Source: Candidatus Methanogranum gryphiswaldense (GTDB lineage: Archaea > Thermoplasmatota > Thermoplasmata > Methanomassiliicoccales > Methanomethylophilaceae). Taken from it: DNA of 64,000 bases. Below, one piece after another: positions 10,207-18,360 of this stretch; within the stretch, counting starts at the first letter, position 1, and every line of letters begins with the position of its first letter. The translations under genes and the position numbers were made by a program. Location of the stretch: assembly GCA_019262145.1 (NCBI GenBank), contig CP076745.1:1051093-1115092 (forward strand), in the 5' to 3' direction. The notes under the pieces are model-generated. The model was not told where the DNA came from. It did no database searches and saw nothing but the letters and a program-made list of their open reading frames with translations.

Positions 10207-11313
10207 TCAGTAACGATCATCTATACAATTTTTCAAATTGCTTATGATATCGTCCCTATTGTAATCCCTGCCAATGAGAACGAGTTCGTTCTTCCTGTCT
10301 CCGTATTTCTCATCCCAGTTCTCCTTTATATCGGGATAGTAACTGAAGATCTCTTCCCTCTCCTTTTTGGAATACGCTGCCACCCATTCAGAGACACCAG
10401 TGAGCATCAGGTTCTTTCCTGCTTGTTCAAAGAGCATCATGATCTTCGGCTTATTGGAGAACCATATGTAACCTTTCGAACGGATCAATGTCTTCGGATA
10501 GTTGTCTAAGAACTTTGAGAATTTCTTGTAGTTGAGAGGTCTCTTTTCCACGAATACGAACGATGTTATCCCAAAATCGTCCATACCTTTCTTCTCGTTT
10601 GCTTGATCTCTGTCCAGGGATTTTTGATAGGTTGAAGAGGACAACACCTTGAAGAAATCGAATACGTTCGAATCGAAAATGTCTGTTGTATCAACTTTTC
10701 CTTGAACTGTCTCGATAAGTTTCGCATCTGGTTGCAATCCTTTGACCACCGATCTTACATTTTCCAGATCTTCTTTGTTCAACAGATCGCATTTGTTCAA
10801 TATGAGCACATTGCAGAATTCAATCTGATCCATGACCAGATTGACTATGTCCGAGTCCTCTGTATCATTCCCCTTCTTTGAGATATCATCCAAAAATTCG
10901 GTGAAGATTCTTGAAGCATCGACGACAGAAATAACATTGTTTAGATAAAATGCCATTTCTCTTTTCTGTTGTTCATATATCATGAAACCTTGACATATCC
11001 CTGTGGGATTGCTCACTCCAGAAGCCTCTACCAGAATAGACTCGAATTTGCCAGTTACTGCGACCTGCTGCAATTCAGACATGAATTTATCCCTCAATGT
11101 ACAGCAGATGCATCCCCCTGTCATCTCACGAAGAGTTTTGTTCTCGATCACATTCCCATTTTTGATCAGGTTGCTGTCGACATTGACAGTCCCAAGATCG
11201 TTGACGATGAGCGCGATCTGTTTATCCTGATTTTTTTTAAGAAAATCGTTCATTAAAGTGGTTTTTCCTGAACCTAGGTATCCAGTTATGATTGTGACAG
11301 GTGTCTTACTCAT
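10207..11313 (-). CDS. CobW/G3E-family GTP-binding protein (metal chaperone type)
   Basis: G3E P-loop GTPase of the CobW/YjiA/ZNG group, which load metals or assist metal insertion. 368 residues. Walker A GYLGSGKTT lies near residue 11. The family metal-binding motif is GGCICC (CxCC), and the guanine-specificity motif is NKCD. A CobW C-terminal-like domain occupies about residues 250-368. ATG at 11313. No metalloenzyme partner is adjacent. Candidates within the window are the beta carbonic anhydrase (zinc) and the corrinoid systems (cobalt), but the sequence does not decide this. Confidence 0.85.
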   Translation of the reverse strand: MSKTPVTIITGYLGSGKTTLMNDFLKKNQDKQIALIVNDLGTVNVDSNLIKNGNVIENKTLREMTGGCICCTLRDKFMSELQQVAVTGKFESILVEASGVSNPTGICQGFMIYEQQKREMAFYLNNVISVVDASRIFTEFLDDISKKGNDTEDSDIVNLVMDQIEFCNVLILNKCDLLNKEDLENVRSVVKGLQPDAKLIETVQGKVDTTDIFDSNVFDFFKVLSSSTYQKSLDRDQANEKKGMDDFGITSFVFVEKRPLNYKKFSKFLDNYPKTLIRSKGYIWFSNKPKIMMLFEQAGKNLMLTGVSEWVAAYSKKEREEIFSYYPDIKENWDEKYGDRKNELVLIGRDYNRDDIISNLKNCIDDRY

Positions 11314-11696
11314 TTCTCATTTTCTCCATATTTCAATTAAGATAACAATCAGATATGACGAAAATGCAACCGTTGATTGCAAAAGTCATTTTTTTCATGT
11401 TGGGAGGCCTTAAAATTTTTCAAATAGATAACAATTTGCATAACTTTATTAAAATTACAATAAGAATAGACCTATTTATTAATAACATTACCAATCGATC
11501 GGACCGGAAGCATCAAGATACATGCCACGAAACAAGCTAATATTCGGACATGAAACGTCTACGAATGATTGCTTCGGTCCTCTTTCTCCCATATCAATAC
11601 CTCTGAAAAAATGTAATTTTATAACTTTACAAAATGCCAGGTCTTACCATATTGCCTCACAAAAAAAATATAACCTACGTGACTGATATTTCAAAG
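11314..11696. other. Divergent gap holding a structured element
   Basis: About 380 bp between the CobW-like gene (minus) and the cysteine-rich gene (plus). It contains the foldable segment 11501-11580 described separately. It also has a TATA-like TTTTATAACTTT at about 11613-11624, which suits transcription of the plus-strand gene. Nothing else recognisable. Confidence 0.55.
11501..11580. ncRNA. Candidate 80-nt structured RNA or small inverted-repeat element
   Basis: Ends GGACCGGAAGCATC and GATTGCTTCGGTCC pair over about 13 bp, with one bulged G and one bulged T. Inside, ATTCG-GAC, loop ATGAAAC, GTC-TA-CGAAT forms a second hairpin (5+3 bp). Nested pairing without coding potential in a divergent gap suggests a leader RNA, a small RNA or a miniature inverted-repeat element. 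It does not match any riboswitch I recognise. The strand is undecided. Confidence 0.4.
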
Positions 11697-12119
11697 ATGA
11701 CGGCCATCGATGATATCGATAAAGATCTGATAGCCCCATGCGGTATGAATTGCAGACTTTGCATGGCCTACCAGAGAGAAAAAAATCACTGCGATGGTTG
11801 TCGCAAAGACGACGGCCTCAAACCAAATCAATGCAAAGTGTGCATCATCAAAAACTGTACTACCATTCAGACCAACTTATCCGGGTTTTGTTTTGAATGC
11901 AACTCTTTTCCGTGCCGCAGATTGAAACAATTAGACAAAAGATACATAGGAAAATACCACATGAGCATGCTAGAAAATCTAGAATTCATAAAATCTAGTG
12001 GCATGACTGCTTTTCTTGAAAAAGAAAAAGAACGTTGGACCTGTGAAAAATGTGGCAATATCGTATGCGTCCACCGCGACTTATGTCCAATGTGTAATGA
12101 ACCTAAGAAATATGAATGA
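11697..12119 (+). CDS. Cysteine-rich DUF3795-like protein
   Basis: About 140 residues dominated by cysteine pairs: CGMNCRLC, HCDGCRKD, QCKVCIIKNC, FCFECNSFPC, and a C-terminal zinc-ribbon-like CEKCGNIVC...CPMCNE. The N-terminal part fits the DUF3795 family, which has no known function and is common in anaerobes. The C-terminal knuckle may be an added zinc site. I prefer the ATG at 11697 over 11634, because the TATA-like box at about 11613-11624 would place transcription start after the earlier ATG. Probably a zinc or Fe-S protein in the cytoplasm. Confidence 0.7.
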   Translation: MTAIDDIDKDLIAPCGMNCRLCMAYQREKNHCDGCRKDDGLKPNQCKVCIIKNCTTIQTNLSGFCFECNSFPCRRLKQLDKRYIGKYHMSMLENLEFIKSSGMTAFLEKEKERWTCEKCGNIVCVHRDLCPMCNEPKKYE

Positions 12120-12154
12120 AAATTGGCCTCAAACTATTATTAGAACTGTTTAGA

Positions 12155-12526
12155 TCAAAATTCAATTGTGTTCTCCTTCACTTTCTTACATAGATTTTTC
12201 GAAAGCATGCCCAATTCCATCCATGCAACATCGAAGATCGCTGATGTTATCAAACACGGTGGAGAGATGTCACCACGTATCTCTGGTGCATTCACCTTAC
12301 TTGAAGAAAAATCTATGGCATCCATCACTGTGATCCTCTCAAGCCTTTTACCATAATCCTGTATCTTCTGACAATCAGAATCTATGTGTATATCGATGTC
12401 ACCGTCATCACGCAGTGTCGCTGTCACCTTATGCGTCTTACTGCATGTATTCATCTTTACCGTAACTGTTGAAGAAATATCATCACCTCGATGATCATCA
12501 GATATCCCTAAATGGCACAATATCAC
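12155..12526 (-). CDS. Conserved hypothetical protein (paralogue of 30665-31009)
   Basis: About 110-123 residues of unknown function. It aligns along its length with the protein at 30665-31009. Shared blocks are CxKTHKVT/CGKTHRIT, RDDGDIDIHIDSDCQK / REDGDIDISIESDCPK, YGKRLERI / YGERLKTL and LEMGMLSKN. The shared SDC and KTH motifs could bind a metal. I recall a small methanogen family (DUF6951) of this kind, unverified. The start is uncertain. A GTG at 12526 overlaps the radical SAM gene by 29 bp. A good ribosome-binding sequence (GAGGTGAT) lies inside this overlap but has no standard start codon at the right distance, so initiation may occur further in. Confidence 0.6.
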   Translation of the reverse strand: MILCHLGISDDHRGDDISSTVTVKMNTCSKTHKVTATLRDDGDIDIHIDSDCQKIQDYGKRLERITVMDAIDFSSSKVNAPEIRGDISPPCLITSAIFDVAWMELGMLSKNLCKKVKENTIEF

Positions 12527-13532
12527 AGCATGTGCATTCCAAACACATTGTATTGCATGTCATAGTGGTGAGTCCATATCTTTCCATAATGGTCTTCTGC
12601 ATCTTTGAGACCCTTATCGCCCTCTCCGGAGTGACCTTGGGTATATCTCCGATAGCAGACCTCAAACTTTCCCTGTTGTAAGGATTGTACCTCAACGCTC
12701 TCAGACCCGGGATCACACCCTCAGAAGCTAAGCGACCCATTATGTCCCTCAAATCTCCATCCGTCTCACCTAGCCCGTATATTATGTTAGAAGAAACTTT
12801 CCCTTTCCCAAAGACCTTGACCGCCTTCACAAGCATCTCATTTATCAGGTCATAGTCCAACTCAGGACATACCTTTGAGAATATCGTCTTATTAGCTGCC
12901 TCAATGTTCAATTTGATCTCGGTAGCACCTGCATCCTTCAAAGATCTCAAATCCTCTTCACCAGATATGTATGGCTCTACACCTATCGGTATGTTTGGAA
13001 ATTCCGCCCTTATTGCTTTTACGCAAGATATGAACCTTTTGACTGTGGTCTCTGCATTTTCTATTACTCCGCTGGTAAGAGATACTGAGACGACCTTTTG
13101 ATCTTCCATCGCATCCTTGATCATAGCTACAATATCCGTATCTGTTAGGCCTTTGGTGATGCTCTTATCAAGACGAGGGGACGCACAGAATGCACAATTG
13201 TATATGCACCTTTGATCTAGATTGAAAAATGCTTGTTCGGGACAATGAAATACCACAGGTTTTATCTCGACCTTTTTCAAGAAGACCTCATTGTTCTTCG
13301 TAAGAAACAATGTACCATCCTGTGAAACATTGAGTTCAAATTCTCCCACATCATAAGATATTGCTTTCTTGACCCTACAACCATCGAAAGAGAACACCGC
13401 GGATGTTGAACCGGCGCCAGGTCCTGCTGTTGATTGGGATAGTCTGTAGGGCATCACAAATCCCTTTGGTAGTTTTATGCCTCCTCCCAATGAGAGTTCG
13501 GCCTTCTTGATCGTTCTTTCATCGCATTCCAT
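12498..13532 (-). CDS. Radical SAM protein, biotin-synthase-related (COG2516-like)
   Basis: About 344 residues. The radical SAM cluster motif is CIYNCAFC (near residue 109), followed by TSGVIEN and an IEAANKTIF strand. The C-terminus has six cysteines in a short run (CNTMCLECTCC), suggesting an auxiliary cluster. It resembles archaeal 'biotin-synthase-related' proteins of unknown reaction. ATG at 13532 is chosen over the TTG at 13544. A GAAGGA sequence precedes it. Transcribed just after the PLP enzyme (57 bp gap) and overlapping the small conserved protein downstream, so probably one operon. Confidence 0.75.
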   Translation of the reverse strand: MECDERTIKKAELSLGGGIKLPKGFVMPYRLSQSTAGPGAGSTSAVFSFDGCRVKKAISYDVGEFELNVSQDGTLFLTKNNEVFLKKVEIKPVVFHCPEQAFFNLDQRCIYNCAFCASPRLDKSITKGLTDTDIVAMIKDAMEDQKVVSVSLTSGVIENAETTVKRFISCVKAIRAEFPNIPIGVEPYISGEEDLRSLKDAGATEIKLNIEAANKTIFSKVCPELDYDLINEMLVKAVKVFGKGKVSSNIIYGLGETDGDLRDIMGRLASEGVIPGLRALRYNPYNRESLRSAIGDIPKVTPERAIRVSKMQKTIMERYGLTTMTCNTMCLECTCCDIVPFRDI

Positions 13533-13589
13533 TTTTAACACCAATCCTTCTTTGAAAAATATTTGAAATTGAAAAAGTTTTGATTTGAC

Positions 13590-14783
13590 TCATAAGAGAC
13601 CTGTTTTTTCCAATGCCTGATCTATGTCTTTTATCAGATCATCAAGATCCTCTATTCCTACACTGAATCTGAAGAATCCCTTGTTGAACTCCTTCGGATA
13701 TAGATACTGTCTCTCATCATTCTCTCCTAGGAATACTATCAAACTCTCATCGTGACCGAGAGATACCGCAGATGTTATGATCCTAAGGTGACTTATGAAT
13801 TTGTTATGAGCGTCATGATCAGCCTTCAATCCAAAGGCCAGAACACCTCCAAATCCTGGATGCATCTGCTTCAAGGCCGTGTGATAATTCTTATGGCTTT
13901 TTAATCCTGGATATGAAACAAAACTTACACATGGCAAACATTCCAGATATTCAGCTATCTTTAACGCATTGTAATTATGTACCTTCATACGAAGAGGCAA
14001 TGTGACCGAACCACGCATTATAAGCCAGGCATTGAAAGGACTTATCACTCCCCCCAAATTGATCTGCGACTGTGTACGTATGACATCCAATTGCGTCTTT
14101 TTTCCTATTATCGCACCACCCATTGCGTCACCGTGTCCATTTATGTATTTGGTCAAGCTCTCAATTGAAAAATCAGCATCCAGTTCGATTGGACGCTGGT
14201 TGAAAGGTGAGGCAAAGGTATTATCGACCGAAAGTAACGCATGATTATCGTGTGCTATTTTGGCTATTTCTGTTATGTCCGATACAGAAAGAGTGGGATT
14301 TCCTGGTGTTTCAATATGTACCAACTTAGTATTCGGACGTATGGCAGCCCTTACTGCATCAAGGTCTGTGGTATCTACAATAGTGGTCTCCACATTGAAT
14401 TTACTTTTCAGAAGCTCATTCAAAAGACGATAGACCGCTATGTACGTCACACTTGAGAATACCACATGGTCTCCACTCTTCAATAATGCAAAGAAAAGTC
14501 CAGATAACGCAGAAACACCGCTAGCCAGAACTATACAATCTTCCCCGCCTTCCAGGGATGCGATCTTCTCTTCCAAATAACGTTGATTGGTACCTCCGTT
14601 ACGTGTGTATAGGTTTACATCTGCATCGCTCCAATTCAAATTCGTTGGATCGTACGGAAGTTCATAGCTATTCGCCATAGTTATAGGCCTTTTTATTGCC
14701 CCTGATTCTTTATCTACATCATTACCTGTATGAACCGATCTTGTCTGAAAACCAAGTTCATTGCCATATTTTCTTTCACTCAT
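13590..14783 (-). CDS. Cys/Met metabolism PLP-dependent enzyme
   Basis: Cystathionine gamma-synthase / methionine gamma-lyase / O-acetylhomoserine sulfhydrylase superfamily, 397 residues, the typical length. The PLP lysine lies in SIESLTKYINGHGDAMGG (near residue 210), with the substrate/cofactor blocks YTRNGGTNQRYLEEKIASLEGG and ASGVSAL upstream and VDNTFASPFNQRP in the middle. The exact reaction cannot be told from sequence alone. It is clearly distinct from the second member at 24652-25809, which sits next to mccA. Start ATG at 14783. It precedes the radical SAM gene in the same direction. Confidence 0.82.
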   Translation of the reverse strand: MSERKYGNELGFQTRSVHTGNDVDKESGAIKRPITMANSYELPYDPTNLNWSDADVNLYTRNGGTNQRYLEEKIASLEGGEDCIVLASGVSALSGLFFALLKSGDHVVFSSVTYIAVYRLLNELLKSKFNVETTIVDTTDLDAVRAAIRPNTKLVHIETPGNPTLSVSDITEIAKIAHDNHALLSVDNTFASPFNQRPIELDADFSIESLTKYINGHGDAMGGAIIGKKTQLDVIRTQSQINLGGVISPFNAWLIMRGSVTLPLRMKVHNYNALKIAEYLECLPCVSFVSYPGLKSHKNYHTALKQMHPGFGGVLAFGLKADHDAHNKFISHLRIITSAVSLGHDESLIVFLGENDERQYLYPKEFNKGFFRFSVGIEDLDDLIKDIDQALEKTGLL

Positions 14784-14897
14784 TCAATCACATTCAATAA
14801 AAAATTACATTTAAAAACTAAAATACAACTGATACATTGATCACGCATTATAACCAGCAAACAACTTTATCTTCATTTTTGATTTAAGAAACAGATC

Positions 14898-14931
14898 GCA
14901 GGATATCAGGAACGCGAAATAGATATCCTGC
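14898..14931 (-). terminator. Hairpin after the carbonic anhydrase gene
   Basis: Perfect 10-bp stem GCAGGATATC / GATATCCTGC with a 14-base loop, 12 bp beyond the carbonic anhydrase stop on the minus strand. It is followed by GATCTGTTTCTTAAATC on that strand, which is only moderately T-rich. Confidence 0.55.
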
Positions 14932-14942
14932 TTGTTGACTCA

Positions 14943-15524
14943 TTATCTAACTTTTCCAACCTTCGTTGCTTCTTTCACCTCTTTCAATTTTCCATTTCTT
15001 ACATCGTACACATACCCGTATATCGGTATATCTCCCGGAACAAGCGGATGATTCCGTATCCTGTCAACATCGTCGGTTACGCTCTTCTCTAGGTTACTGA
15101 ATGGAAGGAAATTGATGTATTGTCCTTCTTCTGACCCACCTTCTTCGGAGGTGTTTTTCCACTCTTTTCCATCGAACTCAGCACTCTTCAGACTTCCTTT
15201 TAATAGGTCTCCGATGACCTCATTGGTAAATGTCAACATTCCACAGTCACTGTGATGTATGACGAACCATTCTTGTGTCCCAAGCAATTTGTGAGAAACA
15301 ATCAGGGAACGGATGGCGTCATCACTGGCTCTGCCTCCCGCATTCCTGATCACATGCGCGTCACCCTCCGACAATCCGGCGAACTTTGCTGGATCGAGTC
15401 TTGCATCCATACATGTCAGAACGGCAAATTTTCTTCCGGGTGGTAAAGGGAGATTCTTTTTATCTCCGAAATTCAAGGCATACTGTTTATTTGCTTCCAA
15501 CACTTCATTCAAGACCTTACTCAT
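14943..15524 (-). CDS. Beta-class carbonic anhydrase
   Basis: Zinc enzyme interconverting CO2 and bicarbonate, 193 residues. Zinc ligands and catalytic dyad are visible: CMDARLD (Cys, Asp, Arg, near residue 38) and HHSDCGM (His, Cys, near residue 90). RNAGG and the SDDAIRSL strand also match the archaeal plant-type (Cab-like) group. Methanogens use it to supply CO2 or bicarbonate for anabolism. It is a single gene with its own upstream region, which contains a duplicated regulatory-looking element (15576-15630). Terminator-like hairpin downstream. Confidence 0.93.
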   Translation of the reverse strand: MSKVLNEVLEANKQYALNFGDKKNLPLPPGRKFAVLTCMDARLDPAKFAGLSEGDAHVIRNAGGRASDDAIRSLIVSHKLLGTQEWFVIHHSDCGMLTFTNEVIGDLLKGSLKSAEFDGKEWKNTSEEGGSEEGQYINFLPFSNLEKSVTDDVDRIRNHPLVPGDIPIYGYVYDVRNGKLKEVKEATKVGKVR

Positions 15525-15575
15525 TGTTTCATTCTCCTATTGAAAGGGATCTTCACAGATTCTCGCATATATATG

Positions 15576-15630
15576 TAACAATTGTTAATATTTATTATGA
15601 ATTGTCTATATTATTCATTAATGAATATTA
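15576..15630. promoter_or_regulatory. Two-box element upstream of carbonic anhydrase (copy A)
   Basis: Begins with the 12-bp perfect palindrome TAACAATTGTTA. A degenerate second box (GAATTG) lies 20 bp further, and TTCATTAATGAA comes later. The whole 55-bp segment matches 22876-22930 at 43 of 55 positions by my hand alignment. The 20-bp box spacing (two DNA turns) suits a dimeric or tetrameric regulator. It starts 52 bp before the carbonic anhydrase start. Confidence 0.5.
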
Positions 15631-15758
15631 TTTAAGATATTATATTATTATAATACGTTTTTAAAAGATAAAACCAAGCTTATTTGACATAATATGCAAC
15701 TAATTTCAATAAAGTATAGATTTAAATGTCATATCTATGATGTATCGAACTGATATTG

Positions 15759-16526
15759 ATGCAGGATGCCTATTCATTGTTCGGAGATTACCTAAAATCT
15801 GCGGGTAAGGTAGCGATAGCGTATTCCGGAGGATTTGACAGTGCATTCATGCTCGCAGCCGCATCTGAATTCATACCAGATGATCATATCGCTATATTCG
15901 TGGATACTCCGATGGTATCCAACCGTCAAAGAAAAAATGCAAAGATAATCGCGGAAACACTAAACTCTCCATTGATAATAGTAAATTTAGAATGGCAAGA
16001 TATGCCAGAAGTTACAAAAAACAATGGACAGAGATGCTATTTTTGTAAATCAGCAATATATGATAATGTCAGATCTATTGCTTTGGATCTTGGGTGCGAT
16101 GTCTCCATCTGCGGTGATAACTATGATGACCTTAGCGCAGATCGTCCAGGAAGAAAGGCCGTCGATGAATACCACATCTCAAAACCATTGGAAGACCTCA
16201 AGATTTCAAGAAAAGACATTGTAGAAAAGGTCAAATCCCTTGATCTTGGATGCACAATAATCAAAGATACTTGTCTATCAACACGTATTCCGTTTGGAAC
16301 ACCGATAAATGAGAATACCATGAGATCGATAGAATCCTATGAACAAGCCGTACGTGATCTATGTGGGATTGAACAAGTAAGATTCAGATATCAAGAATAT
16401 CACGCCAAGATACAAACATCACCACCAGAAATATACAGACTCAAAGAAAAAGAATCAGAGCTCAGAAACTATTTCTCAAAAAAAGGAATCAGTATAGAAA
16501 TCGATCCAGATGGTTACAAAGGATAA
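15759..16526 (+). CDS. larE: LarE-family ATP-dependent sacrificial sulfur transferase
   Basis: PP-loop protein of the LarE/ExsB group, about 255 residues. The PP-loop is AYSGGFDSAF (near residue 20). The motif QRCYFCK holds the cysteine that in bacterial LarE donates its sulfur to the nickel-pincer cofactor precursor. Conserved LSTRIPFGTPI and a C-terminal EIDPDGYKG complete the family pattern. No larB or larC is adjacent, so the acceptor may be another molecule. ATG at 15759; a TTG directly before it is less likely. Divergent from the carbonic anhydrase and convergent with the ThiI catalytic half, another sulfur transferase. Confidence 0.85.
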   Translation: MQDAYSLFGDYLKSAGKVAIAYSGGFDSAFMLAAASEFIPDDHIAIFVDTPMVSNRQRKNAKIIAETLNSPLIIVNLEWQDMPEVTKNNGQRCYFCKSAIYDNVRSIALDLGCDVSICGDNYDDLSADRPGRKAVDEYHISKPLEDLKISRKDIVEKVKSLDLGCTIIKDTCLSTRIPFGTPINENTMRSIESYEQAVRDLCGIEQVRFRYQEYHAKIQTSPPEIYRLKEKESELRNYFSKKGISIEIDPDGYKG

Positions 16527-16566
16527 AATTAAACGGAAATGGTTTGGATTTTGAATAAAAATAAGG

Positions 16567-17238
16567 TCAACTGACCCTTATCGTATTCCTTGCCGCTGTT
16601 TCAGCTAGTGACTGAAGTTGCACCGACTTATCAAAAACGTAAATTTTTTCTGGGTTTGCTTCGGTTATTGGATTAGTAGGCAATATGGTGCATCCTGAAA
16701 CCTGTTTTATGGAAATATCAAATGTTCCTATCTCTTTTGCTATGGCCTCAATTTCCAATTTATCATAACCGATAAGGGGACGGATGACTGGGTAATTAAG
16801 CTCTATATTTTCAGAACGTATATTCTTAAGTGTCTGCGAAGCTACTTGTCCCAAAGAATCTCCCATTATCACACCGCTGCAACCAAGTTCGGTACCAAGG
16901 ATCTTTGCAGTTCTTTGCATAGCTCTTTTACACATTACGCACTGGTAATTGCGATCGCATGACTTTGATATTATATCCTGTGAAATGCCATGAGGTGCAG
17001 AATACAACGGCATTTCTTGTCCAGTTACCTCTCTAAGTCTGACTGCCAATTCTTTTACTCTCTCTATCGCACGATCATCGGCAAATGGACGATTATCCAT
17101 ATGTAGTAGCACAACCTCTGCGCCCATTTTGGTCATTATGTAAGATGAGACCGGAGAATCAATACCTCCTGAAATCAATGATATGAATTTTATCTGTTTG
17201 TATTCGTTAGATTCGTATTTTGAAGTTGTTCCTGACAT
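16567..17238 (-). CDS. thiI: ThiI catalytic (PP-loop) domain as a separate protein
   Basis: About 223 residues matching only the PP-loop sulfurtransferase domain of ThiI, which makes 4-thiouridine at position 8 of tRNA. Visible: SLISGGIDSPVSSY (PP-loop), YQCVMCKRAM (first catalytic Cys), GDSLGQVASQT, and SGCTILPTNP, whose Cys would be the second catalytic cysteine. The THUMP and ferredoxin-like domains are missing and are encoded divergently at 17425-18270. ATG at 17238 is preferred; GTG at 17280 is possible. A TATA-like CCTATAAG lies upstream on the minus strand. The two halves probably act as one enzyme. Confidence 0.88.
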   Translation of the reverse strand: MSGTTSKYESNEYKQIKFISLISGGIDSPVSSYIMTKMGAEVVLLHMDNRPFADDRAIERVKELAVRLREVTGQEMPLYSAPHGISQDIISKSCDRNYQCVMCKRAMQRTAKILGTELGCSGVIMGDSLGQVASQTLKNIRSENIELNYPVIRPLIGYDKLEIEAIAKEIGTFDISIKQVSGCTILPTNPITEANPEKIYVFDKSVQLQSLAETAARNTIRVS

Positions 17239-17424
17239 ATTTACAACCTTTACTTGACTGCTACCTGTGTTTGATATCACACGTTTATGGCCCGTATTAT
17301 CTTTACAATACTTATAGGTTTAATATGTTTTGGTCTATCAACCTAAAAATTACCATCTGCAGATAACATCATTTGTAAGATATGAATGCAAAATCTTTAT
17401 ACTTATCAATTGTTAAGTCCTACT

Positions 17425-18270
17425 ATGCCTATAGTTCTAATAAGATATTCGGAAATAGGTTTGAAAAGCACGCCTGTTAGAACAAGATTTGAAAACCAAT
17501 TGAAGGGAAAGATAATCTCCATGCTTGCATCAGACCGTATAGAAGCATTGGTCAAAAAGGGAAATGCTAGATTTTATGTAGAGTCGAATGACACCGATGG
17601 AGCAATCCGTTCTTTGAAAAAGGTCTTCGGTATTGCATCGATCTCGATAACTGAAGTATGCGGTACGAAAATGGATGAGATCTGCTCAAAGGCCGCAGAA
17701 TACTCAATAAGCAGAATATCTGAGAATCAATCCTTTGCTGTAAAGGCGAGAAGAGAAGGAACACAACCCTACACTAGCATGGATGTGGGAAGAGAGGCAG
17801 GTTCAGCGATATACGAGACCAATAAAGAAAAAAACATCAGGGTAGATCTTAGCAAACCGGATGTAAAAATATACATTGAGGTTCGGGACAATAAAACATA
17901 CATTTTCGATTCATACATACAATGCCACGCTGGACTACCACTTGGAAGCCAAGGTAATGTAATGGCGGAAGTTAACGATGACCGTGGAGTCCTTTCTGCT
18001 TGGTTGATGATGAAACGTGGATGCAAGGTTTTCATAAGAGGCGATGCAGACGTATCTTTACTCAAGAACTACGACCCCAAGCTTAAGATCCTGAACGATC
18101 GTCCTAATGATCCAAAAAGCATACTTGGATTTGTTAAGGGTACCGACATCGATACAATACGCTCTATCGACACTTCCAAGTATGATTTACCTATATTCTT
18201 CCCGACCATCGGAATGAACGATGAAGATGTAAAGATCTATCTGGACAAATTGGTAGCAGAATGCGAATGA
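17425..18270 (+). CDS. THUMP-domain half of a split ThiI (tRNA binding)
   Basis: About 281 residues beginning in the ThiI manner (MPIVLIRYSEIGLKS). An N-terminal ferredoxin-like domain with RTRFENQLKGKI is followed by a THUMP domain (about residues 55-165; FAVKARREGTQPYTSMDVGREAG). A Rossmann-like region (about 175-280) starts like ThiI (GLPLGSQGNV) but lacks the SGGxDS loop and catalytic cysteines. It therefore looks like a degenerate PP-loop domain. Start ATG 17425; the ATG at 17386 lies upstream of the TATA-like CTTTATACTT. An ATCAATTGTT box (17405-17414), similar to the carbonic anhydrase element, sits just before the start. Partner of the protein at 16567-17238. Confidence 0.82.
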   Translation: MPIVLIRYSEIGLKSTPVRTRFENQLKGKIISMLASDRIEALVKKGNARFYVESNDTDGAIRSLKKVFGIASISITEVCGTKMDEICSKAAEYSISRISENQSFAVKARREGTQPYTSMDVGREAGSAIYETNKEKNIRVDLSKPDVKIYIEVRDNKTYIFDSYIQCHAGLPLGSQGNVMAEVNDDRGVLSAWLMMKRGCKVFIRGDADVSLLKNYDPKLKILNDRPNDPKSILGFVKGTDIDTIRSIDTSKYDLPIFFPTIGMNDEDVKIYLDKLVAECE

Positions 18271-18319
18271 AATAAAATCTTACTTAATTCTTAGAAGTAT
18301 GTAATTTTAAACTGTTTTT

Positions 18320-18348
18320 TCGGACGGGAAAAAATTTCTCCCGTCCGA
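18320..18348. terminator. Bidirectional terminator-like hairpin
   Basis: Perfect 10-bp stem TCGGACGGGA / TCCCGTCCGA with a 9-base loop between two convergent genes. On the minus strand it comes before an A-run and on the plus strand after a T-run. Confidence 0.6.
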
Positions 18349-18360
18349 GGATCTTACTTA

